Assembly (NCBI RefSeq): GCF_010119245.1
Contig: NZ_WNKG01000002.1
Coordinates: forward strand, 1 to 64,000
Direction: 5' to 3'
Source: Cyclobacterium salsum
Lineage (GTDB): Bacteria; Bacteroidota; Bacteroidia; Cytophagales; Cyclobacteriaceae
Length of the DNA: 64,000 nucleotides
Part shown: piece by piece, positions 49,190-57,281 of the stretch
How positions within the stretch are numbered: position 1 is the first letter of the stretch
Layout: the number at the start of each line of letters is the position of its first letter
Notes under the pieces: model-generated
What the model was told of the DNA's origin: nothing
The model's database searches: none
What the model saw: only the letters and a program-made list of their open reading frames with translations
Translations under genes and position numbers: made by a program

Positions 49190-50434
49190 CTAGTGAGAAT
49201 TGATCGTGTCTTCAAAGATGTGCTCGTTTACGATGGCAATGGCTCCACGAAGTCCTACTTCCTTACCTAGCCGGGATAGTTCAATGGATGTCTTTTCCCT
49301 CAATTTAGCCATGCTGTAAATGTTCAATGCCTGTTGGATAGGAGTGGTGATGTATTGATTGGCTTCCGCAATGGCCCCACCTAGTATAATCAGCTCAGGG
49401 TTGATTAGCTGTATGAGAATGGCAATTCCCCGGCCCAAATCCAGGCCTACATCGGATAAAATGCTGATGGCACGCTGATCACCAGCCATGGCCGCTTCCA
49501 CGACAATGGAGGGTTCGAGATTATCCTCCTTTCCTTCGGACATCCGGGCAAGAATGGAGTCCTTATCCAATGCAATCGCTTCCCGGGCGAGTCGCACGAC
49601 AGCCCCTCCGGATGCCACCGATTCCAAACATCCCCTTTTGCCACAACTACAGCTTATTTCCTTGGAATCAAATAGCGGAGAATGACTAAATTCCCCGGCA
49701 AAGCCTGAATATCCCCTGTACAGTTTTTCATCAATAATAATTCCAAGACCGATACCCCAGTCTACAAATATTCCCAATACATTTTTATGGGTGCTTTTAT
49801 TCCCGAATTTAAACTCAGCGAGGGTTTTAGCCCGCGCATCATTTTCTATAAAAACCTTTCGTTCAAATTTGGCTTCCAATTGCTCTTTCAGGGTTTTTTT
49901 TCCTGATTTTAAGTAAGTATGGTTTATCCCGGCAACGCTGTCTACCAAACCAGGCATGCTGATGCCTACCGCAATGACTTTTTCATCCGAAATCCCGGAA
50001 GACTGAATTACATCCATGGCAAATTCGTGAATGCTGTCCAGCGTTGTTGCCTCGTTGTTCAAGGGAAGTTTAACCGTCTTTATCTTGGTGACCTTCTCAT
50101 TTTTGGTATTGTATAGTGCTGCTTTTGCCCCATAGCGGCTTAAGTCCATGCCCAAAATATAAAAAGAGTCCGGTGCCAGCCCATATAGATCCGGCTTTCT
50201 TCCGCCCTGAGACTGTCCACGTCCCTCCTTAATGACGATATTTTCATCCAGCAAATCTGTCAGCAAAAGGTTTACGGTAGGTAAACTAATCCCTACGAGC
50301 TGGCAAATATTGCTGGCCGTATTGTTTCCCAAGGTGTATAGTTCTTTCACTATCCTCAGTTTATTGATGTAGTTTTTTATCTCAACCACACCCTCTTTTT
50401 CTTCCAATACTATGTTTGGGTCTATTAAATTCAT
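49190..50434 (-). CDS. ROK-family transcriptional repressor (NagC/XylR type)
   Basis: A 414-residue regulator: an N-terminal winged HTH (about 25-85, LGNNTASNICQLVGISLPTV) fused to a ROK sugar-sensing domain with SCSCGKRGCLESVAS, the zinc-binding motif. Likely represses its own operon until an amino sugar or its phosphate binds. It is first in the repressor-deaminase operon and divergent from the glycosylasparaginase gene; the 274 bp AT-rich gap between them should hold its operator. Confidence 0.9.
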   Translation of the reverse strand: MNLIDPNIVLEEKEGVVEIKNYINKLRIVKELYTLGNNTASNICQLVGISLPTVNLLLTDLLDENIVIKEGRGQSQGGRKPDLYGLAPDSFYILGMDLSRYGAKAALYNTKNEKVTKIKTVKLPLNNEATTLDSIHEFAMDVIQSSGISDEKVIAVGISMPGLVDSVAGINHTYLKSGKKTLKEQLEAKFERKVFIENDARAKTLAEFKFGNKSTHKNVLGIFVDWGIGLGIIIDEKLYRGYSGFAGEFSHSPLFDSKEISCSCGKRGCLESVASGGAVVRLAREAIALDKDSILARMSEGKEDNLEPSIVVEAAMAGDQRAISILSDVGLDLGRGIAILIQLINPELIILGGAIAEANQYITTPIQQALNIYSMAKLREKTSIELSRLGKEVGLRGAIAIVNEHIFEDTINSH

Positions 50435-50708
50435 ATTGCGAATTTTAATGCAAGTTAATAAAAATTTTTATTTAATAAGCAAAACTTAATTCAAAAAAAC
50501 AGTATCTTTTAAGTAGCATTGGCGACCAAATAGAATGAGATGTAATTTGTTTGGAAACCCTGGAAACTTACACCAATATGAATCATATTCTACCTACACA
50601 GAAATTAAGTTATTTATAAAAATATATAAAGCCAAGGTATTTTTTGAAAATATTTTATCATGTTTGTTCTAAACTTTAACCTTATCACTTCAACTCACCA
50701 AAAACACC

Positions 50709-51695
50709 ATGGAAGGAAGAAGAAAATTTATTAAATTATCGGTTCTATCCACCATTGCCAGCCTACCACTGACGGGATATCCAAAAACCCCTTTCGCTAG
50801 TTCAGGTAATGCTCCTGTGCAATACAAACCGCAGGTATTATCTACCTGGAATCACGGGATGCCAGCTAATGACAAAGCCTGGGAAGTCCTCGGGAGCGGA
50901 GGTACCATCCTGGATGCAGTCGAGCAGGGGGTAATGGTCACAGAGAACGACTTAAGTAATTTATCCGTCGGACTGCAGGGCTTACCGGATCGCGAAGGAA
51001 TTGTCACCCTGGATGCCTCGATCATGAAAGGAGATGGTTCTTGTGGCGCAGTGGCTTTTGTGAGGCAAGTAAAACACCCGATTTCTCTCGCTAGAAAGGT
51101 AATGGAAAAAACGCCTCACGTGATGATTGTGGGCGAAGGAGCCAGACAGTTCGCCCTATCTGAGGGAATGCCAATGGAAGCGGAAACGCTAAGTCCCAAC
51201 GCAAAGGAAGCCTATGACCGCTGGAAGGAAAAGGCCAATTACCAACCCATTATTAACATTGAAAATCACGATACGATCGGTATGATTGGACTGGATAAAG
51301 ACGGCTCCATGGCGGGGTCTTGTACCACTAGCGGATTGGCTTATAAAATGCATGGAAGAGTAGGAGATAGTCCGATCATAGGGGCAGGCTTGTTTGTCGA
51401 TGATACGGTGGGAGCAGCCACCGCCACCGGGTTGGGCGAGGAAGTGATCCGCATTTGTGGTGCATTTTTGATTGTGGAATTGATGCGACAGGGGAGAACT
51501 CCTCAGGAAGCCTGTGAAGAAGCGGTAAAAAGGGCAGTGGCCAAAAGTAAGGATCTCGAAAATACTCAGATTGGCTTTTTGGCCATGAATAAGGAAGGAA
51601 GTTTTGGTGCACATGCCATACGTCCGGGCTTCAACTTTGCCCAGCACCACCAAAATGGCAGGAAATTAATTGATTCCGGAAGTTGGTTCAAATAA
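50709..51695 (+). CDS. N4-(beta-N-acetylglucosaminyl)-L-asparaginase
   Basis: Ntn-hydrolase that releases asparagine-linked GlcNAc at the end of N-glycan breakdown. The autoproteolysis/nucleophile site is NHDTIGMIGLD with T189; GLFVDDTVGAATATGLGEEV follows in the beta subunit. A leader MEGRRKFIKLS resembles a Tat signal, so the enzyme is probably periplasmic. It is followed 6 bp later by the CutC-family gene and diverges from the ROK repressor, in keeping with a GlcNAc-Asn salvage locus. Confidence 0.92.
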   Translation: MEGRRKFIKLSVLSTIASLPLTGYPKTPFASSGNAPVQYKPQVLSTWNHGMPANDKAWEVLGSGGTILDAVEQGVMVTENDLSNLSVGLQGLPDREGIVTLDASIMKGDGSCGAVAFVRQVKHPISLARKVMEKTPHVMIVGEGARQFALSEGMPMEAETLSPNAKEAYDRWKEKANYQPIINIENHDTIGMIGLDKDGSMAGSCTTSGLAYKMHGRVGDSPIIGAGLFVDDTVGAATATGLGEEVIRICGAFLIVELMRQGRTPQEACEEAVKRAVAKSKDLENTQIGFLAMNKEGSFGAHAIRPGFNFAQHHQNGRKLIDSGSWFK

Positions 51696-51701
51696 GTAGG
51701 C

Positions 51702-52457
51702 ATGACTAAAAAGAGGATCCTTTTTGAAGCGCCTGTTTATACCCATGAAGCAGCGATTTTGGCGGCTGCCAACGGAGTGGATCGCCTCGAATTATGCGCT
51801 GATTTCGGAGAAGGGGGAACCACCCCGAGTGCTGGTTTGCTGAAGGTTATCAAAAGAACGGTTCCCATTCCGGTTTTTGTGATGATCCGGCCGCGTGGAG
51901 GAGATTTCATGTATGCTCCCCGAGAGCTGGAGGCCATGATGGAGGATATAGAAATCCTCGGAGAACTTGGTGCAGACGGCTTTGTTTTTGGTGCTCTTCG
52001 GCCAGGCGGAAAAGTCGATGCTGAGGCTTGCAGAAGGCTGCTGGAAGTGACTCAGGAAAAGCCGTGCACCTTTCACCGCGCATTTGATAAAGTGCCTGAT
52101 CAATTAACCGCATTGGAAACGATTGTGAACCTTGGCTTTAAGCGAATCCTTACCTCGGGCGGTAAAAACAGTGTCTCAGAGGGGAGATCCGCTTTGCTGG
52201 ATGTTTTGACACAAGCAGCCAACCGGATTACCGTCCTTCCCGGCGGGGGCTTGACAGGCGAAGACCTGGTAACCTTAAATCGGACGGGGTTTCTGCGGGA
52301 AGTACACCGTTCCTGCAAGTATTTCCGGCCCTCAGAGGGAGGCCAACAAAAAGGCGAGGTCCGCCTTTCCATGCTTGACCAAACCGAAGGAAAGGTATTG
52401 ACAGTAGATCCGGAGCTGGTTCGGTCTTTTCGAAATAGTTTGGATAATCTGGGGTAA
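51702..52457 (+). CDS. CutC-family TIM-barrel protein
   Basis: A 251-residue PF03932 protein. NGVDRLELCADFGEGGTTPS, VFVMIRPRGGDFMY and LTSGGKNSVSEG identify the family. Originally named for copper tolerance, a role now doubted; in Bacteroidota it often accompanies glycan-degradation genes, as here with glycosylasparaginase 6 bp upstream. Enzymatic activity is unknown. Confidence 0.9.
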   Translation: MTKKRILFEAPVYTHEAAILAAANGVDRLELCADFGEGGTTPSAGLLKVIKRTVPIPVFVMIRPRGGDFMYAPRELEAMMEDIEILGELGADGFVFGALRPGGKVDAEACRRLLEVTQEKPCTFHRAFDKVPDQLTALETIVNLGFKRILTSGGKNSVSEGRSALLDVLTQAANRITVLPGGGLTGEDLVTLNRTGFLREVHRSCKYFRPSEGGQQKGEVRLSMLDQTEGKVLTVDPELVRSFRNSLDNLG

Positions 52458-52653
52458 TTTATTTTCTTTTTTTGGTGTGGTAAACACTGACAAAAGTTAG
52501 CCCCCCTTTTAATTGAGCTATTGGTGATTTCTACTCAAAAAAATCTGTTTTCAGAACCAAATTTGTGTCGAGTCTCAGAAGTTAATTATTCTCAAAATTT
52601 GTGAAAGCCGTGATATTTGGGTATATTATTCGTTCAATAAACCCTATAACGAT

Positions 52654-53112
52654 ATGGTAAAAAGTTTTCAGGGGGTTCGGGAAGCCCCCATCAAACCAAG
52701 TAATCAGCCCATTTTGGTAAGTGACTTCATGTCCACCAATCTGGTCACATTCCATCCCGAAGATACCATAGACCATGTGATCAGAGTGCTGACAAGGAAG
52801 CGGATTTCAGGTGCTCCCGTAGTGGATGAGACGGGTAAGCTGGTTGGAATTATTTCGGAAGGAGATTGTCTGAAAGAGATTATCAAAGGCCAGTACACCA
52901 ATACACCTAAATTTCCTGCTGCGGTAGAAGAGCACATGACCAGAGATGTCATTACCATGCCCCCGGATGTTACTATTTTCGACGCTGCAGATCGGTTTTT
53001 GACCTTAAAGATCCGACGGTTTCCAGTGGTCAAAGATGGTAATCTGGTTGGACAAATAAGTGTTAGTGATGTGGTTCGGGCGATGCCAAAATTGAAGGCT
53101 TCTACCTGGTAA
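52654..53112 (+). CDS. Paired CBS-domain protein
   Basis: A 152-residue protein made of two CBS domains: VSDFMSTNLVTFHPEDTIDH ... RISGAPVVDETGKLVGIISE and VEEHMTRDVITMPPDVTIFD ... IRRFPVVKDGNLVGQISVSD. Such modules bind adenosine nucleotides and act as energy sensors or regulate partners. No other domain, no operon partner. Confidence 0.9.
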   Translation: MVKSFQGVREAPIKPSNQPILVSDFMSTNLVTFHPEDTIDHVIRVLTRKRISGAPVVDETGKLVGIISEGDCLKEIIKGQYTNTPKFPAAVEEHMTRDVITMPPDVTIFDAADRFLTLKIRRFPVVKDGNLVGQISVSDVVRAMPKLKASTW

Positions 53113-53142
53113 TTCACCTCGTTACTTGTCCGCAAAATCCAG

Positions 53143-53919
53143 CTAGAGATAACCAGCTAATTTATAAACGACAATGCCTATCCATTCCTTTACAAGGATA
53201 TGCCAGGTGAAAATAGATTGTACGCTGGGTTGAAAAAGGGATTGCAAGGTAAGCCGCGGTTCCGATGCGTAAAAGTCTACCGGGAACGTATCCGGATAAA
53301 GGCCTGTTTTCAAAAAACAGGCCTTTGCTCGTTTCATATGAAAGGCGGAAGTAATCAATAAAAGGTTGTCTGCCTCTTTTGGTAAAAACCCACCTTGGTC
53401 CAGAACTTGCCGGGTAAAAAGCGCATTTTCCCTTGTGTTGACAGCCTTTGTTTCCAAAATAAGATCTGATTTTTTCACCCCTGCCCACACCAAAAATTCG
53501 GCCAGGGATTCCGCCTCACTTTTAGGGTGAATGGGATCAAATCCTACTCCTCCTGAGATCAGTATTTTCTTTAATTTCCCCATTTTATATAATTGGAGGG
53601 CGTGGGTAATCCGGTCGGCCCCTTTGTTGAAATAGGTCCGGTCTTTGGGTAGTTTGTCGATGTTCGTGATTCCGGTGAGTACGATTCCGATCTCATAAAC
53701 GGGTAATGTTTCCAGTCCCCTGGGTGCTGGCTCCCAGGCGTGCATGAGGCGATTGGAAATATAACTGTTCGAAAAAAAGAGGAACAATACCATGGCTCCG
53801 AAAATAAGGCGTTTCCCAAATTTTCTGTGGATAAAAAAGAGCCCTATCACCAACGTCACCAGGCAAATGGTGAAGGGCATAATTAGAAAACTAAATAGCT
53901 GGGAAAAATAAAAAAACAT
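53143..53919 (-). CDS. YdcF/ElyC-family membrane protein (DUF218)
   Basis: A 258-residue protein with two N-terminal membrane helices (about 5-28, 35-52), then a periplasmic DUF218 domain: EIGIVLTGI, RITHALQLYKMGKLKKILIS and ENALFTRQVL with LLITSAFHMKRAKACF. Related ElyC/SanA proteins influence envelope biogenesis. It is transcribed against the CBS gene with no terminator seen in the short gap. Confidence 0.85.
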   Translation of the reverse strand: MFFYFSQLFSFLIMPFTICLVTLVIGLFFIHRKFGKRLIFGAMVLFLFFSNSYISNRLMHAWEPAPRGLETLPVYEIGIVLTGITNIDKLPKDRTYFNKGADRITHALQLYKMGKLKKILISGGVGFDPIHPKSEAESLAEFLVWAGVKKSDLILETKAVNTRENALFTRQVLDQGGFLPKEADNLLLITSAFHMKRAKACFLKTGLYPDTFPVDFYASEPRLTLQSLFQPSVQSIFTWHILVKEWIGIVVYKLAGYL

Positions 53920-54073
53920 ATTCGAAAATGTTTAAGTAGAAATTTGTCTGATACCGGTCTGGGACAAAAATATCCAAAAAATAGCTTCGGCAGGCTATTT
54001 TTCTTTTTAACTTCAACCTCTCAATTCACTGCAATCGAATATTGCAGCTTCAACTGCGTAATTTGGTTTTTTT

Positions 54074-57000
54074 ATGGCATCACAGACTCCTTTTCACATT
54101 TATAAATCCTCAGCAGGATCTGGAAAGACGTATACGCTGACAACGGCCTATCTCAAATTGGCATTGGAAAATCCATTGGCCTTTCGTCAGATTCTTGCCG
54201 TGACGTTTACCAACAAGGCGACTCAGGAAATGAAGGAGCGGATCATTCAGGAGCTCAAACGAATAAAGAATAAGGCGGACGAAACCCAGCCCATGGATCG
54301 TGACTTGATGGGAAGATGGGATCTGAAGCCCTCGGAATTGTCCCAACGTGCGGCCATGGCGCTGACGGCTATTCTTCATGATTACGGCTCCTTTTCAGTC
54401 AGTACTATCGACAGCTTTTTTCAACGAGTGATTCGTGCGTTTGCCAGGGAGATAGACCTGCAAGCCAAGTACGATGTTGAGTTGGACCAGGAGAGCATTA
54501 TGCAACGAATTGTGGACAGGCTGCTGATGCGGGTAGTTGATGAACCGGATTTGCAGCGCTGGCTGGTGGACTTTTCCATTCATGAAATTCAGAAAGGCAA
54601 TTCCTGGAATACCAAAAAGTCCATTCAGGATCTCGGCAGGAAAGTATTCCAGGAGGATTTTAAAAAGGTACAAAAAGAGATACGGGATTTCCTGGAGGAA
54701 CCGGATAATCTGAAATCGTTGATTTCCCATCTGTATCAGCAAAAACAACTGGTGATTCGTCAGGCGGAAGAAATGAAAGCAGAGGCGCATCAGATCCGAA
54801 AAAATCTAGAATTGGAATGGGAGGATTTCAAGGGGGGGAGCAGGTCCTTTGTCAAGAAAATCGATCAACTGGGTAATCCGGAATCCCCCATACCCGAACT
54901 CACCGAACTCCAGAAAATATTAAGTAAGAATCCCGAGGATTGGTATACCAAAACGAGTAAAAAGAAATCGGCCATTGAAGCCGCGTTTCACGAAGGTTTG
55001 GGGGAATTATTTTCCAGATTTGAACCCCTGCTAAAAACATGGAATACGCTCGATGCCATGACAAAAAACCTGTACGTATTTGGGCTATTCGGGTATTTGC
55101 TGGAGGAGTTGGAAGGGTTAAAAGAAGAAGAAAACATGCTGCTTATTTCCGAAGCAAATGATTTTCTCCGCTCCATTACGGCTGAAAACGAGGCTCCTTT
55201 TATTTACGAGAAAGTGGGAAATCGCTTTCGTCATTTTTTGTTGGATGAGTTTCAGGATACCTCAGGCTTTCAATGGGAGAGCTTTCGCCCCCTGCTTCTC
55301 AACTCACTCTCAATGGGAAAGGCTAATTTAGTGGTGGGAGACGTGAAGCAGTCCATTTACCGATGGAGGGGAGGTGAAATGCGCTTGTTAATGGACCAGG
55401 TCGAAAGTGAAACACGGCATTTTGGGCTGGAAGTTAAAAATCTGGACACCAATTACAGAAGTTTGCCTCAGGTGGTACTTTTTAATAATTCCTTGTTTTC
55501 AACACTGTCCCGGTTAGTAGCGATGTCATTAACAAAGGAACTGGGTTCAGATGAGGGGGAATTGATTTCCACGGCCTATGCCGAAATCAATCAGAAAGTT
55601 TCTTTAAAACAGGAATCAAAAGGACAGCCAGGAAAAGTCCGATTGGAATTTTTGGAGCCGGAGAAACCCCAAAATTATTCCGATGCGGCATTGGAGGCAC
55701 TTCCGGCCATGGTGGATGAATTGATGTCAAAAGGATACCGGCAAAAGGATATTGCCATTCTGGTCCGAAAAAACGACCAGGCTGCGAACATCGCCGATGC
55801 CTTTATGGCCTATGAAATTCCAGGACAGGAAAAGCGATATGAGGTCATTTCGGACGAAGCCCTGTTTTTACATAAATCAGCAGTAGTAAGGTGCCTGTTG
55901 GCGGCTTTAAAACTGGTAGGCAATCCCGACGATGGCTTGTCCGGAAATAATCTTTGGGTGCAGTGGGCAAGAGCCAAAAACCTGCTCTTAGGGCAGGAAT
56001 TTTTTCTTCACGGAACCTTGCCGCAGCCACATTCCGGATTGGAAAAGACTTTTTTTGAACGGATCCACCAGCTAAGAAAACTTCCGCTGATGGATTTATT
56101 GGAGGCATTGGTGGAGCTTTTAGGGTTGAACGGAGAGCTGTCTGAGCGGGCCTATTTATCAGGATTAAAGGAATCGGTATATGATTTTGTGGGTAAAAAC
56201 AGGGCCGACCTGGCGAGTTTTCTAGCATGGTGGGAGCAACAGGGGCATAAACGCACCGTAAAGCTTCCCGATACCCACGATGCCATCCGAATATTAACGA
56301 TTCATAAGTCCAAGGGCTTACAGTTTAAGGTCGTTTTGTTACCTTTTTTGGATTGGAAGGTCTTTGATACGGCAAAAGACCCAATTGTGTGGGCTCCTTA
56401 CAGTGGGGACGAGGCAGTACCTCCGGTGATCATGCCGCTTACCGTTAGGAAAGAATTGTTAAATTCCGCTTTTGCACCTGCCTACAGGGAGGAAAGTTTG
56501 CTGAGTCATTTGGATACCCTGAATATGCTATACGTAGCGTTTACCCGGGCAGAGGAAGTTATCTGGGGCCTGGTACCCTTCAAGGAACCCGAAAAAAGAA
56601 ATGGTATTGGAAGGGTAGATGACCTGTTGTTTTTTGCCCTTAGCCAACAGGGTGCAGAGGGAGAACTGGACCTGGAAACTCACTTTGATTCCAAAACGCG
56701 TATCCTGGACCTGGGAAGCTGGCCAACTTGGGATTCCGGGGTCAAACCGGCCGTTGACCGGCAGGAAATCATGGCCTGGAAATACCGCCCGTGGAGAGAC
56801 AGTCTACAGGTTCGGCAGGTGTTTGGCGAATTTGACGAGACGGGGATGATTGCCAAACGCGATTTTGGCAGACTGGTTCATACCCTAATTGAAAAGTCGA
56901 GGACCAGAGAGGACTTTGGCCTGGAACTAGAAGCATTGTATTTTGAAGGAGCAATTAATAAGGAGGAGATGGTACTCCTGGAGAAGCAATTTAGAACGCT

Positions 57001-57280
57001 ATGTGAGGTGCCTGAATTCAATAGCTGGTTCGATGACGGCTATCGGATTTTAACGGAGCAGGGTATTTTGATGCCGGGAGGAGGAAGAAAAAGACCCGAC
57101 CGGCTGGTATTCAAAAAAGACACTGTAGAAGTTGTTGACTTCAAGACCGGAAAGGAGAGTCAATCACATAGAGATCAGGTACGCGGGTATATGGAACTTA
57201 TCCGGCAAATAGAAAAAGATACGGCCGTGACGGGCTTTCTCTGCTACTTAGAGACCGGATCAATAATGAGGATCAGTTAA
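54074..57280 (+). CDS. AddA-like helicase-nuclease subunit
   Basis: UvrD-type helicase/exonuclease for double-strand break processing, 1068 residues. Motif I SSAGSGKTYT (12-21), Walker B LLDEFQDTSG, VVGDVKQSIYRWRGG, ILTIHKSKGLQF (motif V) and LYVAFTRAEE (VI). A RecB-type nuclease closes the protein with VVDFKTGK (D1022, K1024). The AddB-like partner starts 2 bp later. Together they should unwind and resect DNA ends in a RecBCD-like manner. Confidence 0.92.
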   Translation: MASQTPFHIYKSSAGSGKTYTLTTAYLKLALENPLAFRQILAVTFTNKATQEMKERIIQELKRIKNKADETQPMDRDLMGRWDLKPSELSQRAAMALTAILHDYGSFSVSTIDSFFQRVIRAFAREIDLQAKYDVELDQESIMQRIVDRLLMRVVDEPDLQRWLVDFSIHEIQKGNSWNTKKSIQDLGRKVFQEDFKKVQKEIRDFLEEPDNLKSLISHLYQQKQLVIRQAEEMKAEAHQIRKNLELEWEDFKGGSRSFVKKIDQLGNPESPIPELTELQKILSKNPEDWYTKTSKKKSAIEAAFHEGLGELFSRFEPLLKTWNTLDAMTKNLYVFGLFGYLLEELEGLKEEENMLLISEANDFLRSITAENEAPFIYEKVGNRFRHFLLDEFQDTSGFQWESFRPLLLNSLSMGKANLVVGDVKQSIYRWRGGEMRLLMDQVESETRHFGLEVKNLDTNYRSLPQVVLFNNSLFSTLSRLVAMSLTKELGSDEGELISTAYAEINQKVSLKQESKGQPGKVRLEFLEPEKPQNYSDAALEALPAMVDELMSKGYRQKDIAILVRKNDQAANIADAFMAYEIPGQEKRYEVISDEALFLHKSAVVRCLLAALKLVGNPDDGLSGNNLWVQWARAKNLLLGQEFFLHGTLPQPHSGLEKTFFERIHQLRKLPLMDLLEALVELLGLNGELSERAYLSGLKESVYDFVGKNRADLASFLAWWEQQGHKRTVKLPDTHDAIRILTIHKSKGLQFKVVLLPFLDWKVFDTAKDPIVWAPYSGDEAVPPVIMPLTVRKELLNSAFAPAYREESLLSHLDTLNMLYVAFTRAEEVIWGLVPFKEPEKRNGIGRVDDLLFFALSQQGAEGELDLETHFDSKTRILDLGSWPTWDSGVKPAVDRQEIMAWKYRPWRDSLQVRQVFGEFDETGMIAKRDFGRLVHTLIEKSRTREDFGLELEALYFEGAINKEEMVLLEKQFRTLCEVPEFNSWFDDGYRILTEQGILMPGGGRKRPDRLVFKKDTVEVVDFKTGKESQSHRDQVRGYMELIRQIEKDTAVTGFLCYLETGSIMRIS

Positions 57281-57281
57281 T

